Counted from the first letter of the stretch, positions 49,000-59,837 are shown. The stretch is 64,000 nt of DNA from Agrobacterium larrymoorei (GCF_030819275.1 NZ_JAUTBL010000002.1:436501-500500); one strand, 5' to 3'. Notes: a model not told the origin generated them from the letters alone. Translations and numbers: made by a program.

Positions 49000-50268
49000 A
49001 TGAGCCTTTTTGGAACGATGAAAACTGCTGTATCCGGCATGGGCGCCCAGGCCAACAAGCTCGGGACCGTCGGTGACAACATCGCCAATGCCAGCACCAC
49101 TGGCTACAAGAGTGCATCGACATCCTTTTCCACCCTCGTGCTCGGCGCAAACGGCGGCACCTATAATTCCGGCGGCGTGATGACGAAGGTTAACTACTCC
49201 ATCACCCAGAACGGACCTTTACAGTCTACGCAATCTCCGACCGATATTGCCATCCAGGGCGATGGCTTCTTCGTGGTAAAGGACCCGAGCGGTAACGTTT
49301 TCCTGACTCGCGCAGGCCAGTTTGTGCCCGACGATGACGGCTTCCTCGTCAATGCCTCCGGCTTCAAGCTCTTGGGCTACAAGTATGATGGCACCACGCC
49401 AACCACCGTGATTAACAGCTATGACGGTCTCGTGCCCGTCAATGCATCGGCCGACGGCATGCAGGCAACTGTATCGACGCTCGGTTCGTTAACGGGCAAC
49501 TTGTCTTCTTCCGCGCCGATCGTGGCTGCTGGCAACCGCCCCCGCGCGAACAACAGCACGGTTGTCGTCGATCAGGTCAGCACGTTAAAGACGTCCGTCA
49601 CCGGCTACGATCCGCTTGGCAACTCGGTCAAGTACGATTTCTACTTCACGAAGACTGCAGCCAACGAGTGGGAAGTCTCCGTGTACGACGCCAAGTTCGC
49701 GTCCTCCACGGGTGGGTTCCCGTATACCCGGGCTGCATTGCTGAACGAAACATTGACATACGATGCTGGAAAACTGCAGAACAATCCGCCCACTATCACG
49801 GTCGACGATCTCACTAATGGCATGGACGTGAAATTCGATCTCTCCGCCATGTCTCAGCTCGGAGCAGACACATCGACGATTTCCAAGGGTGGCGTCAATG
49901 GTAATGCGGCTGAAGCGGTTCAGTCGATCTCCATCACGGCCGACGGCACGGTCTATGCGACCTATGCCAAGTCCTCGCCGCGGCCGCTTTACCGCGTTCC
50001 GCTCGCCGATGTGGCAAGCCCGGACAATCTGAAGGTCCTCTCCGGCAATGCCTTCCAGACGACTGCGGAATCGGGTGTGGTCACCTTGGGCTTCGCGGGT
50101 CAGACAGGCTATGGCTCGATTGCGTCCAAGCAGCTGGAACAGTCGAACGTCGATATCGCCAACGAACTGACGGAAATGATCCAGGCCCAGCGCAGCTACA
50201 CCGCGAACTCGAAAGTCTTCCAAACAGGTTCGGATATGATGGACGTCCTCATCAATCTGGCACGATAA
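49000..50268 (+). CDS. flgE: flagellar hook protein FlgE
   Basis: Hook subunit, 422 residues. It has the N-terminal rod/hook motif (TVGDNIANASTTGYKSASTS), a central domain (FlgE D2 region, residues about 150-320), and the C-terminal motif (LEQSNVDIANELTEMIQAQR). ATG 49000 follows AGAGGA; an in-frame ATG at 48862 lies upstream of the promoter-like box. First gene of the operon flgE-flgK-flgL-flaF-flbT-flgD-fliQ. Confidence 0.96.
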   Translation: MSLFGTMKTAVSGMGAQANKLGTVGDNIANASTTGYKSASTSFSTLVLGANGGTYNSGGVMTKVNYSITQNGPLQSTQSPTDIAIQGDGFFVVKDPSGNVFLTRAGQFVPDDDGFLVNASGFKLLGYKYDGTTPTTVINSYDGLVPVNASADGMQATVSTLGSLTGNLSSSAPIVAAGNRPRANNSTVVVDQVSTLKTSVTGYDPLGNSVKYDFYFTKTAANEWEVSVYDAKFASSTGGFPYTRAALLNETLTYDAGKLQNNPPTITVDDLTNGMDVKFDLSAMSQLGADTSTISKGGVNGNAAEAVQSISITADGTVYATYAKSSPRPLYRVPLADVASPDNLKVLSGNAFQTTAESGVVTLGFAGQTGYGSIASKQLEQSNVDIANELTEMIQAQRSYTANSKVFQTGSDMMDVLINLAR

Positions 50269-50288
50269 CAGCTTCTGGAGGCGGGTGA

Positions 50289-51731
50289 ATGGCGCTCAGT
50301 TCGACACTTAATACAGCCAAGGCCACTCTGGGTAACACGTCACTCTCAAGTGCCGTCGTTTCGAATAATATTTCGAATGCAAGCTCAGGCGACTATAACC
50401 GCCGCGCTGCGATCACCACGGTCAATACGCTGACAGGCGCTATCACCGTCAAGATCGAGCGTGCCGAAGATGGTGCTCTCCTCAAGCAATATCTTTCTGC
50501 CGCCTCAGATGATGCGGGCAAACAGAAGTTTCTGGCGGGCATGAAGTCGTTGAGCGTGGTGATGGGAGGTGATCAGTATACCGCCGCCCCGTCCACCTAT
50601 CTCGCGTCCCTGCAAAACGCGCTGAATACCTATGCCGCGTCTCCGACGGACATCACGCTGGCCTCTGCCGTCGTCAGTGCCGCTACCGATACGACCAATG
50701 CGCTGAACACTTCCACTAAGGCAGTTCAGCAACTTAGGGCAGATGCCGACAGCGAAATCGATACGTCGATCGCGCGATTGAACCAGTTGCTGACCGATTT
50801 CGGCCAAGCCAATGATCAGGTCAAATACGCTACTCTCGTCGGGCGGGACCCCAATAATGCTCTCGACAAGCGCGAAAGCCTGCTCAAGGAAATTTCCGGT
50901 ATCATCGGTATCTCCACGGCAACGCGCCCCGGCAACGATATTGCGATCTATACGACCGATGGCACGACGCTGTTTGAGACGACGCCGAGGAAAGTGTCAT
51001 TTGACGCGAAGGCCGCGTATGATGCGAGCACAAACGGTTCGCCGATCTTCATAGATGGCGTGATGGTCAAGACTGGCTCCGGTAGCAATACCACGGCCAA
51101 GGGAAGCCTGCCGGCACTTCTTCAGTTACGTGATGAAGTTTACCCGACCTATCAGGCTCAGCTTGACGAGATCGCGCGCAGCTTGATGGGATCCTTCGCC
51201 GAAAAAGATGGCGCAGGAAATCCGATTGCCGGTCTGTTCACAACGCGCGATGGCTCAACAGTCGACTTCGAAACCCCGGCGAAGATACCAGGCCTCGCCG
51301 GCTTGATTTCGGTCTCTGCCGATGCGGTCGCAACCCCCACGAAACTGCGTGACGGCAACATCGCCGGCGTCAGTCCTAACACAGCCGGATCGAGTGGTTA
51401 TTCCACCGTGCTTTACGGATACGCGAAGGAGATGAACACGCAGAGGGATTTCGATCCCGCTGCGGGCATCTCCAGGAACACGACCCTGCTGAGTTTCGCA
51501 ACGGACTCGGTTGGCTTTGCGGAGCAGTATCGCAGCAATGCCGCGTCGGCGGCCGACAACACATCGGCCATGTTGACGAAGTCGAAGGAAGCCTACTCGA
51601 ACGCGACAGGCGTCAATCTCGATGAAGAGTTGATCCAGCTTCTCGATATCGAGCAGTCCTACAAGGCTGCAGCAAAGCTGATGACGACTGTGGATGACCT
51701 TCTGAAGACATTGTTGGCGGCGGCGAACTGA
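50289..51731 (+). CDS. flgK: hook-filament junction protein FlgK (HAP1)
   Basis: 480 residues. N-terminal motif SSAVVSNNISNASSGDYNRR and C-terminal motif GVNLDEELIQLLDIEQSYKA are characteristic. It caps the hook and connects it to the filament through FlgL. It begins 20 bases after flgE, and flgL starts 1 base after its stop. Confidence 0.96.
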   Translation: MALSSTLNTAKATLGNTSLSSAVVSNNISNASSGDYNRRAAITTVNTLTGAITVKIERAEDGALLKQYLSAASDDAGKQKFLAGMKSLSVVMGGDQYTAAPSTYLASLQNALNTYAASPTDITLASAVVSAATDTTNALNTSTKAVQQLRADADSEIDTSIARLNQLLTDFGQANDQVKYATLVGRDPNNALDKRESLLKEISGIIGISTATRPGNDIAIYTTDGTTLFETTPRKVSFDAKAAYDASTNGSPIFIDGVMVKTGSGSNTTAKGSLPALLQLRDEVYPTYQAQLDEIARSLMGSFAEKDGAGNPIAGLFTTRDGSTVDFETPAKIPGLAGLISVSADAVATPTKLRDGNIAGVSPNTAGSSGYSTVLYGYAKEMNTQRDFDPAAGISRNTTLLSFATDSVGFAEQYRSNAASAADNTSAMLTKSKEAYSNATGVNLDEELIQLLDIEQSYKAAAKLMTTVDDLLKTLLAAAN

Positions 51732-51732
51732 T

Positions 51733-52746
51733 ATGAAAACCACCTCAATCTCATCCCAAAGTGTTAGCACGGCCATGCATTTGACGGTGTCCAATGCGCA
51801 AGCAGAAATCAGCAAGCTGCAGAAGGAAGCCGTTACGGGCACTTACGCGGATGTCGGTTTGGAGCTAGGAGCGCGGACATCGACGAGTCTCGACTACACG
51901 CGCGAAAGCAAACGGCTTCAGTCCATCATCGAATCCAACTCGGTCGCGCAGCAGAGAATGGATGCTTCTCAGCTCGCGATGAAAAACATGTCCGAGTCAG
52001 CTCAAACGCTTCTCAATTCGATTGTGGCTTTGGGTGGCAGTTCCGACTCGAGCAGCATCGGCGTCGCTGCGAAGACTGCTACGTCGGTGCTTGAGAATTT
52101 TACCAGCTATGCCAACACAGCTGTGAACGGCGAGTATCTTTTTTCCGGCATCAACACCGACGCCCAAACTCTCAATGACGGTTTCATCAACAGTGTCACC
52201 ACTGATTTCAAGGCCAGGTTCGACGCGGAGTTTCCTGATCCATCTACAGCAACGGCGTCAGATGTAGCGAACTTCCTGCAGAACTATCAGGCTGGTTTTG
52301 ATTGGGGCAGCTGGACGAACGCGTCGGAAACGACGATGAGCAGCCGTATCAGCACGTCGGAAACCGTGTCGACATCTGCTAGCGCCGCCTCTGAAGGGTT
52401 CAGAAATCTCGTACTTGCCAGCGTCATATCCTCGCAATTGGTTGGCTCCGGTCTAGGACCTGGGGCGCTTGCTGCGGTGAACGACACCACTACCAAACTT
52501 GCTGGCGCCGCGATTGCCGGTATCGACACGCAGCGTGCGAATATCGGTCTGTCACAGGAGCGGGTCGAAAAGGCGAACAGCTACATGGGTGCTCAGAAGA
52601 CCATTATCGACACGCAGCTTACCGGCCTGGTTGGCATCGACACATATGAGGCATCCACGCGCCTCACGACCCTGATGAACCAGGTTGAGACATCTTACAA
52701 AATAACTGGGAAAATCCAAGGACTTAGCCTCGTCAATTTCATCTAG
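51733..52746 (+). CDS. flgL: hook-filament junction protein FlgL (HAP3)
   Basis: 337 residues, flagellin-like ends: N-terminal SVSTAMHLTVSNAQAEISKL and C-terminal ASTRLTTLMNQVETSYKITG. It joins FlgK to the filament. Third gene of the flgE operon. Confidence 0.95.
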   Translation: MKTTSISSQSVSTAMHLTVSNAQAEISKLQKEAVTGTYADVGLELGARTSTSLDYTRESKRLQSIIESNSVAQQRMDASQLAMKNMSESAQTLLNSIVALGGSSDSSSIGVAAKTATSVLENFTSYANTAVNGEYLFSGINTDAQTLNDGFINSVTTDFKARFDAEFPDPSTATASDVANFLQNYQAGFDWGSWTNASETTMSSRISTSETVSTSASAASEGFRNLVLASVISSQLVGSGLGPGALAAVNDTTTKLAGAAIAGIDTQRANIGLSQERVEKANSYMGAQKTIIDTQLTGLVGIDTYEASTRLTTLMNQVETSYKITGKIQGLSLVNFI

Positions 52747-52799
52747 AGGGACTTATACGCCGATGAGGGGCGGTACATTGGGCCATGAAGGAAAGATAA

Positions 52800-53147
52800 A
52801 TGTTCCAGTTTTCATATGCGGAGATAATGGAGGATGACCCACATGTCGCTCGCAATAGGGAAAGACAGGTCTTGGAGCGCTCCATTGAGCTCTTGGAAAT
52901 TGCCAAGAACCAGGGGCGATATGGCAAGGACGGGATAGAAGCGATCTTTTACACCCGACAGGTATGGACCCGTTTCATCGACGATCTGCAGCAGCCCGAG
53001 AACGAACTGCCAGTCGAGCTGAAAGCCAACCTTATCTCCATCGCAATTTGGATTTTGAAAGAGTGCGAAGAAATACGCAAGCGCGACTCGACGAACTACC
53101 AAGGCATTATTGACGTGACAACCATCATCAAGGATGGACTTAAATGA
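52800..53147 (+). CDS. flaF: flagellar biosynthesis regulator FlaF
   Basis: A 115-residue cytoplasmic protein ([20 protein letters not shown]), the alphaproteobacterial FlaF that promotes flagellin synthesis or secretion and works opposite FlbT. It overlaps flbT by 4 bases. Targets in this organism would be the flagellin genes at 37-42 kb. Confidence 0.93.
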   Translation: MFQFSYAEIMEDDPHVARNRERQVLERSIELLEIAKNQGRYGKDGIEAIFYTRQVWTRFIDDLQQPENELPVELKANLISIAIWILKECEEIRKRDSTNYQGIIDVTTIIKDGLK

Positions 53148-53590
53148 AAAGTACACTGCGGATTTCCTTGAAGTCTGGGGAAAAGATCTTCATCAACGGC
53201 GCAGTTCTTCGTGTCGACAGGAAGGTTTCCCTGGAATTCCTCAACGATGTGACGTTTCTCCTTGAGAACCATGTCTTGCAGCTTGAGGATACGACGACAC
53301 CTCTGCGGCAGCTGTACTTCATCGTACAGATGATGCTGATCAATCCGGAAGGCAAGGAGCAGTCTCTGACCCTCTTCCGCAAGTCGATCACGATGCTGCT
53401 TGCGACTTTCAAGAACGAAGAGATCCGTTCTGAGCTGAAGCGTATCGATGCCACCGTTTCGTCAGGCCGTCCTTTCGACGCACTGAAGACTATTCGCGGT
53501 CTCTACGCCAAGGAAGAGACCATTCTCAGCAGTCAGGAAATCACGCCGGCTGTCGTCAACGAACTGCGAAGGGAAATCGCACCATGGTAG
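53144..53590 (+). CDS. flbT: flagellin mRNA regulator FlbT
   Basis: A 148-residue protein ([20 protein letters not shown]). In Caulobacter FlbT binds the flagellin mRNA leader and limits its translation or stability. The conserved leaders before three flagellin genes in this window are natural candidate targets. It is coupled to flaF and overlaps flgD by 7 bases. Confidence 0.94.
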   Translation: MKSTLRISLKSGEKIFINGAVLRVDRKVSLEFLNDVTFLLENHVLQLEDTTTPLRQLYFIVQMMLINPEGKEQSLTLFRKSITMLLATFKNEEIRSELKRIDATVSSGRPFDALKTIRGLYAKEETILSSQEITPAVVNELRREIAPW

Positions 53591-53997
53591 ACGCCGTAAC
53601 GGGTGCGACATCGACGCAGACAACCTCGGCATCGAAGACCGACGCCAAGAAGGCGTCGTTGGATTACGACAACTTCCTCAAGCTCTTGATCACCCAGATG
53701 AAGAACCAGGATCCGACGAATCCAATGGACCCGAGCCAGCAGGTCGCCCAGTTGGCCACGTTCTCTCAGGTCGAGCAGTCGATCAAGATGAACACCAATC
53801 TGGAAAGCCTGATCTCGGCATCGTCGCTGTCGAACGCGTCCTCCTATATCGGCAAGACGATCACCAGCGCCGACGGCCAGACCAGCGGCGTCGTGAAGTC
53901 CGTCGAAGTCACCGCCGAGGGTCTCTCCGCAACCACGGTGGCAGGATCGACGATCGCGATCGGCCAGGGCATCAAAATCTCGCAGACGGCGTCTTAA
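53584..53997 (+). CDS. flgD: flagellar hook assembly scaffold FlgD
   Basis: A 137-residue hook-cap protein with the conserved motif [20 protein letters not shown] and [20 protein letters not shown]. It is short compared with enteric FlgD (about 230 residues), keeping the N-terminal conserved part and only a brief C-terminal beta region, as in other rhizobia. Confidence 0.94.
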   Translation: MVDAVTGATSTQTTSASKTDAKKASLDYDNFLKLLITQMKNQDPTNPMDPSQQVAQLATFSQVEQSIKMNTNLESLISASSLSNASSYIGKTITSADGQTSGVVKSVEVTAEGLSATTVAGSTIAIGQGIKISQTAS

Positions 53998-54101
53998 CGC
54001 CTTCTGTCGAATCATATAGCGTCTCCCGTGGTCGTATCACGCGGCCATGCCCACCGTTTCAGGTACGGCATCCTTTGGCCGAATGAGACGAGCGGATCGA
54101 G

Positions 54102-54368
54102 ATGAACGAGGCAGACGCTCTCGATATCATGCAAAATGCCATATGGACCGTGCTGGTGGCATCGGGACCTGCCGTCCTTGCCGCAATGGCAGTCGGCATC
54201 ATCATCGCATTCGTGCAGGCCCTGACCCAGATTCAGGAAATGACGCTGACCTTCGTGCCGAAGATCATCGCCGTCATGGTGGCGATTGCCTTTTCAGCGC
54301 CCTTCGTTGGCTCGCAAATCTCGCTCTTCACCAATCTGGTTTTCTCCCGCATCCAGTCCGGCTTCTGA
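54102..54368 (+). CDS. fliQ: flagellar export gate protein FliQ
   Basis: An 88-residue membrane protein with two segments (VLVASGPAVLAAMAVGIIIA; KIIAVMVAIAFSAPFVG) joined by the conserved ALTQIQEMTLTFVPK loop. It forms part of the FliPQR gate; fliP and fliR are not in the window. It lies 104 bases after flgD and closes this flagellar stretch before the tRNA and the housekeeping block. Confidence 0.95.
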   Translation: MNEADALDIMQNAIWTVLVASGPAVLAAMAVGIIIAFVQALTQIQEMTLTFVPKIIAVMVAIAFSAPFVGSQISLFTNLVFSRIQSGF

Positions 54369-54703
54369 TCGGATCCTCTTGTCAAGCTTCTTCAAAGACT
54401 TGGCTTGACCAAGTGGCGGCGTTCATTCGCGTCCGTATTGTCGTTCCCATTTTGTAAATAGTCAGCCATCGAAGTGTCGTGCAAAACCGTTGCACGTGGT
54501 CCTGGCCAGTTGAGCCAGGTTACTGATCGTGGAGGGGGCTTGGCAAACAGGCGATTGACCGAAGAGGTGCCAAGCCGAGACGGTTTCTTCAGCCATAGGA
54601 AAAATCGCGATGAACCATGTGCTGCTTGACGTAAAAGACAATCAGGTCCGTTGAACGCGGTGCTCAATCGAGCAAAAAACTTCGATCTTGTGGGAGAAAT
54701 AGA
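54369..54703. other. intergenic region between fliQ and tRNA-Thr
   Basis: 335 bases. An imperfect inverted repeat with arms CTTGTCAAGC and GCTTGACCAAG (54379-54413) may act as a weak terminator for fliQ. I see no gene, no integrase and no duplicated tRNA end in it. Confidence 0.5.
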
Positions 54704-54778
<75 letters not shown>

Positions 54779-54919
54779 ATCTGTCGCCGAAGCGCTGCCT
54801 CGACATCAAGTGGGCGCCTATTGCCATAGGTTTTTGATGAGCGCAAGCGTCAAAGTGCGACTTCACCATACCTTTCTGAAAAAAGCGACGGACACTGTTG
54901 AACGGCGCGAAATTCGTTT

Positions 54920-55153
54920 ATGACACCGCCTATGGACGAACATCAGGACGAAACCCCGCAAAAGCCGCTTGCATCCGGGCAAAGCGGCCCCGGCGAAAAG
55001 GCAAAGCAGCGAGAAGCGGAACGCAAGGCACGAGCTGCAAAAAAGCTGCGTGAAAACCTTGCCCGCCGCAAGCAGCAGCTGCGCGCCCGTCGTGCGGGCG
55101 ATGAAGACGATACAATCGGACTTCCTGCCGCAAAAACGAACGAATCGTGCTGA
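54920..55153 (+). CDS. small basic hypothetical protein
   Basis: A 77-residue (or 73, from ATG 54932) highly charged protein with a Lys/Arg/Ala-rich helix (KAKQREAERKARAAKKLREN). No family is recognised. It lies between tRNA-Thr and murA, and a palindromic repeat follows. Composition is coding-like, but the evidence is limited to an open frame with a sensible start. Confidence 0.55.
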   Translation: MTPPMDEHQDETPQKPLASGQSGPGEKAKQREAERKARAAKKLRENLARRKQQLRARRAGDEDDTIGLPAAKTNESC

Positions 55154-55165
55154 CAAGAACGAAAG

Positions 55166-55266
55166 CATGTCGCGCAAAAGTGTGCAGCAGCGGTTTTGCG
55201 ATAACGACATGCGACAACACGGAGCTAAAGCGTATGAGCGAAACTGAAAGATCGCGACACGCTTTA
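55166..55266. repeat. dispersed rhizobial palindromic repeat, copy D
   Basis: The most complete copy. First hairpin: GCATGTCG and CGCAAAA paired with TTTTGCG and CGACATGC. Second hairpin: TAAAGCGT paired with ACGCTTTA around ATGAGCGAAACTGAAAGATC. It shares both parts with copy A at 24391. Confidence 0.72.
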
Positions 55267-55432
55267 GCCGGGGACAATTGAAACGGACAGGGGTTTCATC
55301 TTTCGCGCCAACTCTCGTCTGAGTGGGCGGCATCAAATCTTTTTAGCTGTGCTGTCGCTTGCCGGCATGCCGGCACCAACACATGCCTGAACGGCATCAA
55401 GGAAAGGCGAGCGCAAGGCTCGTAAGGGACGA

Positions 55433-56725
55433 ATGGATCGTATCAGAATCACAGGCGGGAATGAGCTGAACGGCATCATCCCGATTTCCGGCGCCAAGAA
55501 TGCCGCACTGCCGCTGATGATTGCATCGCTGCTGACCAGCGACACGCTGACGCTGGAGAATGTCCCGCATCTTGCCGATGTCGAACAGCTGATCCGCATT
55601 CTCGGCAACCACGGCGTCGACATCTCCGTCAACGGCCGTCGTGAAAGCCAGGGCGAAAGCTATTCCCGTACGGTGCATTTCACCTGCCGGACGATCGTCG
55701 ATACGACCGCGCCTTACGAACTGGTCTCCAAGATGCGTGCGAGCTTCTGGGTCATCGGCCCGCTTCTTGCCCGTGAGGGAAGGGCGCGCGTTTCGCTCCC
55801 CGGCGGCTGCGCCATCGGTACGCGTCCCGTCGACCTCTTCATCGAAGGACTGGAAGCGCTTGGCGCGACCATGGAAATCGATGGCGGTTATATCAACGCA
55901 ACCGCACCCGCCGGTGGTCTGATCGGCGCGACCTATACCTTCCCGAAAGTCTCGGTCGGCGCAACGCATGTCATGCTGATGGCAGCAACGCTTGCTCGTG
56001 GCACGACGATCATTCACAATGCGGCTCGTGAGCCCGAAGTCGTGGATCTTGCCGAGTGCCTATCCGCCATGGGTGCGAAGATCGAGGGTGCCGGCACCTC
56101 CACCATCACCATCGAAGGTGTGACTTCGCTGTCCGGCGCCCGCCACCGCGTTCTCCCGGATCGCATCGAAACGGGAACCTACGCCATGGCCGTTGCCATG
56201 ACAGGCGGTGACGTTCTTCTGGAAGGCACGCGCGCCTCGCTGCTCGACAACGCCATCGATACGCTGCAGCTTGCCGGCGCAACCATCACCGAAACGGAGA
56301 GCGGCCTGCGCGTCGTGCGCAACGGCAACGGCATCCGCCCCGTCGATGTCGTCACCGAACCATTCCCCGGTTTCCCGACGGACTTGCAGGCGCAATTCAT
56401 GGCGCTGATGACGCGCGCCGATGGCGTGTCGCATATCACCGAAACCATTTTCGAAAACCGCTTCATGCACGTGCAGGAACTTGCCCGCCTCGGCGCCAAG
56501 ATTTCCCTGTCGGGCCAGATGGCGCGCATCGAAGGCGTCTCTCGCTTGCGCGGCGCGCCTGTGATGGCGACCGACCTTCGCGCCTCGGTCTCGCTCGTCA
56601 TTGCCGGACTTGTTGCCGAAGGCGAAACCATGGTGTCGCGCGTCTATCACCTGGATCGCGGCTTTGAACGTCTCGAAGAAAAGCTGAACCGTTGCGGCGC
56701 GAAAGTCGAGCGCGTCAGCGACTGA
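55433..56725 (+). CDS. murA: UDP-N-acetylglucosamine 1-carboxyvinyltransferase MurA
   Basis: First committed step of peptidoglycan synthesis: transfers enolpyruvate from PEP to UDP-GlcNAc in the cytoplasm. 430 residues. It has [20 protein letters not shown] at the N-terminus, the fosfomycin-target Cys 126 in [12 protein letters not shown], and the [18 protein letters not shown] region. All family motifs look intact. It begins a housekeeping block with DUF2948, hisD and others that is conserved in rhizobia. Confidence 0.97.
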   Translation: MDRIRITGGNELNGIIPISGAKNAALPLMIASLLTSDTLTLENVPHLADVEQLIRILGNHGVDISVNGRRESQGESYSRTVHFTCRTIVDTTAPYELVSKMRASFWVIGPLLAREGRARVSLPGGCAIGTRPVDLFIEGLEALGATMEIDGGYINATAPAGGLIGATYTFPKVSVGATHVMLMAATLARGTTIIHNAAREPEVVDLAECLSAMGAKIEGAGTSTITIEGVTSLSGARHRVLPDRIETGTYAMAVAMTGGDVLLEGTRASLLDNAIDTLQLAGATITETESGLRVVRNGNGIRPVDVVTEPFPGFPTDLQAQFMALMTRADGVSHITETIFENRFMHVQELARLGAKISLSGQMARIEGVSRLRGAPVMATDLRASVSLVIAGLVAEGETMVSRVYHLDRGFERLEEKLNRCGAKVERVSD

Positions 56726-56889
56726 TCCTCCATTGACGGGGCCGCGTCCGTTGAAGAACCGACCCCGACTGCCTATCTCCAGATCAACCACTTGAACAAC
56801 GACGCAAACGCGCATGCGGCACGCGTCGTGTTTCACACATGTTGAACGCGAGAGTGCGGACTTGTCCGCGAGATGAGGACCAAGAAACG

Positions 56890-57327
56890 ATGAGCGGCCT
56901 TAAACTCATGGCGCTGGATGGCGAAGACCTTGCCATCATTTCTACCCACATGCAGGACAGTGTCTTCAAGCTGAAAGACGTGTCATTCGAGCCGAGACCT
57001 GGCCAGTTCGTTCTTTCTGCCAACCGTTTTGTCTGGGAACATGGGGTCAAGAAGAACCATCCGCCAGAACGTTGCCGCTCTGGTCTGGTTCTCAAACGCG
57101 TATCGGCCGTCCGCTCCAGCGGCATCAACCGCGCAGACAAGGAGCAGGTTCACTCCCTTCTCGCCATCCGCTTCATCCAGAAGGGCGAGGGTCCTGACGG
57201 AACCATCGAGCTGACGCTCTCCGGCGGCGGTGCGATCGCGCTCGACGTGGAATGCATCGAAGCCCAACTGACCGATGTCAGCGGTGCATGGGAAACCGAA
57301 TCCCGGCCCTTCCATCCGGCAGACTAA
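56890..57327 (+). CDS. DUF2948 family protein
   Basis: A 145-residue soluble alphaproteobacterial protein of unknown function (MSGLKLMALDGEDLAIISTH; VLSANRFVWEHGV). ATG 56890 is the family-like start; a TTG frame upstream is longer but without support. The gene is regularly found between murA and hisD in rhizobia, which supports the call but not a function. Confidence 0.85.
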   Translation: MSGLKLMALDGEDLAIISTHMQDSVFKLKDVSFEPRPGQFVLSANRFVWEHGVKKNHPPERCRSGLVLKRVSAVRSSGINRADKEQVHSLLAIRFIQKGEGPDGTIELTLSGGGAIALDVECIEAQLTDVSGAWETESRPFHPAD

Positions 57328-57472
57328 TTCTCAAGCGACAAAGCCGGGGCAGGGAATTGCCTTGCCCGCATGTTTCGATTTATGCCACATACCCATGTGC
57401 CGTCTCATCGTTGAGGCGGCGGAGAATTTCGCTTCGCATGCATCGCGAGGCTCTCGAAAAGGGTGACGTGAA

Positions 57473-58771
57473 GTGGCAATCTGGCTGGAGCAATCCTCTT
57501 CTGATTTCGAACAGGCTTTCGCCGCGTTCCTGACGACGAAGCGCGAGGTTTCGGAGGATGTGAACGCGGTCGTTCGTGACATCATCGAGGAGGTCCGAAA
57601 GCGCGGCGATGAGGCCTTGGCCCATTACTCGCTGAAATTCGACGGGCTGGACTTCTCTAAAATCTCCATGCGCGTCACCGAAGCGGAAATCGACGCCGCA
57701 GTGGCCGAGGTCGATCGCGCCGTTCTCGACGCCCTGAAGTTCGCAGCCCAGCGTATCGAAAAGCACCACGCGCGGCAGATGCCGAAGGACGATATCTACG
57801 AAGACGATATCGGTGTGGGCCTTGGGTCCAGATGGACGGCGATCGAGGCTGTTGGCCTCTATGTACCAGGCGGTACCGCTAGCTATCCGAGCTCGGTGCT
57901 GATGAATGCCGTTCCGGCCAAAGTCGCAGGCGTTGAGCGTATCGTCATGGTCGTTCCCGCCAATGCCGGCAAGATCAACCCGGCAGTGCTGGCTGCAGCG
58001 CGTATCGCAGGGGTGGAGGAAATCTATCGCATTGGTGGCGCGCAGGCTATTGCCGCCCTTGCCTATGGTACTCAGACCATTGCCCCCGTGGCCAAGATCG
58101 TCGGACCGGGCAATGCCTATGTGGCTGCCGCCAAGCGCCATGTATTCGGCACCGTGGGCATCGACATGATCGCCGGACCGTCCGAAGTCTTAGTGATTGC
58201 CGACAAACATAACGATCCGGATTGGCTTGCCGCCGATCTTCTGGCACAGGCTGAACACGATCCGGGCGCGCAATCCATTCTGATTACCGATGATGCGGAG
58301 CTTGGCCGCGCAGTCGAAAAGGCTGTCGAGCGTCAACTGAAACAGCTTTCCCGTGCGCAGACTGCAACCGCCAGCTGGCGCGATTTCGGCGCGATTATCC
58401 TGGTGGATGATCTTGCCGCCTCGATCCCGCTTGCGAACCGCATCGCTGCGGAGCACCTGGAGCTTGCCGTCGATGATCCCGATGCGCTGGTGGCGGGCAT
58501 TCGCAATGCGGGCGCCATCTTCGTCGGTCGCCATACGCCGGAAGTCATCGGCGATTATGTCGGCGGATCGAATCACGTCCTGCCCACCGCTCGCTCGGCA
58601 CGCTTCTCGTCGGGTCTTTCGGTCCTGGATTTCGTCAAGCGCACGTCGATCCTGAGGCTCGGCCCGGAACAGTTGCGCCAGCTGGCACAGGCTGCCATCA
58701 CGCTTGCCACCTCCGAAGGGCTGGATGCGCATGCACGGTCGGTCGGCATTCGCCTCAATCCGGAAGGGTAG
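57473..58771 (+). CDS. hisD: histidinol dehydrogenase HisD
   Basis: Last two steps of histidine synthesis: NAD-dependent oxidation of L-histidinol to L-histidine. 432 residues, GTG start. Motifs include AVGLYVPGGTASYPSSVLMN, PGNAYVAAAKRHVFG, GPSEVLVIAD and the zinc/catalytic region ANRIAAEHLEL and ADITSN-like GGSNHVLPTARSAR. UPF0262 follows after 3 bases, so they are co-transcribed. Confidence 0.96.
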   Translation: MAIWLEQSSSDFEQAFAAFLTTKREVSEDVNAVVRDIIEEVRKRGDEALAHYSLKFDGLDFSKISMRVTEAEIDAAVAEVDRAVLDALKFAAQRIEKHHARQMPKDDIYEDDIGVGLGSRWTAIEAVGLYVPGGTASYPSSVLMNAVPAKVAGVERIVMVVPANAGKINPAVLAAARIAGVEEIYRIGGAQAIAALAYGTQTIAPVAKIVGPGNAYVAAAKRHVFGTVGIDMIAGPSEVLVIADKHNDPDWLAADLLAQAEHDPGAQSILITDDAELGRAVEKAVERQLKQLSRAQTATASWRDFGAIILVDDLAASIPLANRIAAEHLELAVDDPDALVAGIRNAGAIFVGRHTPEVIGDYVGGSNHVLPTARSARFSSGLSVLDFVKRTSILRLGPEQLRQLAQAAITLATSEGLDAHARSVGIRLNPEG

Positions 58772-58774
58772 CAG

Positions 58775-59248
58775 ATGGCGGCAGGCGACTTCAGACTCTG
58801 CGACGTGGTGCTGGACGAGAGTATCGGCCGGTCCACGCCTGACGTGGAGCATGAGCGCGCCGTCGCGATTTTCGACCTGATCGAGGAAAACAGCTTCGAG
58901 CCGATTGGGCACGAGGGCGGACCGTACCGGCTGAACATATCGCTAGTGGATGCAAAGCTCGTCTTCGCCATCACCACGGAGTATGGACAAGATGTCGCCA
59001 TCCACATTCTGTCGCTGACGCCGTTTCGCCGCATCATCAAGGATTACTTCCTGATTTGCGAAAGTTACTACGAGGCGATCCGGTCCTCGACGCCGAGCCA
59101 GATCGAGGCGATCGATATGGGCAGGCGCGGCATTCACAATGATGGATCGCAAACGCTGATGGATCGTCTTGCGGGCAAGATCAAGGTGGATTTCGATACG
59201 GCACGCCGCCTCTTTACCCTCGTCTGTGTCCTGTATTGGCGAGGCTAG
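58775..59248 (+). CDS. UPF0262 family protein
   Basis: A 157-residue alphaproteobacterial protein of unknown function ([40 protein letters not shown]). It lies directly downstream of hisD and ends 2 bases before the start of the phosphatase gene. No catalytic motif is evident. Confidence 0.88.
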   Translation: MAAGDFRLCDVVLDESIGRSTPDVEHERAVAIFDLIEENSFEPIGHEGGPYRLNISLVDAKLVFAITTEYGQDVAIHILSLTPFRRIIKDYFLICESYYEAIRSSTPSQIEAIDMGRRGIHNDGSQTLMDRLAGKIKVDFDTARRLFTLVCVLYWRG

Positions 59249-59250
59249 GG

Positions 59251-59730
59251 ATGGAAGGTCCGGCCGCTCCAGACTTGAAAGAGAAGGCCCCGCGCGCCAT
59301 ATTATTCATGTGCGGCATGAACTCCATCCGTTCCCCCATGGCAGAGGTCATCGCCAAGCAGATCGTCGCTCCCGGCATCTATATCCAGTCCGCTGGCGTC
59401 AGGGCAGGTGAACGCGATCCCTTCGTCGATGCGGTTCTGGACGAGTCCGGTCTCACACTTGGCAAGCACAAGCCGCGCACGATGGATGAGATCGAGGACG
59501 ACTTCTTCGATCTGATCATCACCTTAACACCCGAGGCCCATCACGCCGCACTTGAGTTGACGCGGTACAATGCGCTTGACGTGGTCTACTGGCCGACCAT
59601 GGATCCGACGGTCGAAACCGGCTCCAGAGAGCAGAGACTGGAAGCCTACCGCGAGGTTCGAGATCACCTGAAAAAGCTCATTTCCGAGCGCCTGCCGCAA
59701 CGCGCACAGCCATTTTCGGAAACGCTTTAA
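59251..59730 (+). CDS. low-molecular-weight phosphatase family protein
   Basis: 159 residues with the LMW protein-tyrosine-phosphatase/arsenate-reductase P-loop FMCGMNSIRSPMAE (C-x5-R). Near the C-terminus the general-acid loop region reads VVYWPTMDPTVETG. Either protein phosphatase or arsenate reductase-like activity is possible. Starts at ATG 59251, two bases after the UPF0262 stop. Confidence 0.85.
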   Translation: MEGPAAPDLKEKAPRAILFMCGMNSIRSPMAEVIAKQIVAPGIYIQSAGVRAGERDPFVDAVLDESGLTLGKHKPRTMDEIEDDFFDLIITLTPEAHHAALELTRYNALDVVYWPTMDPTVETGSREQRLEAYREVRDHLKKLISERLPQRAQPFSETL

Positions 59731-59837
59731 AGCGGACGACAATTTAGGTTCACAAATGTGCGGCGATTGTGTAGTTTCCGCGCAATTTTCCCGGGCACTT
59801 TACGCCTGGTATCATCAACAGGAAGAAACAAACCTAT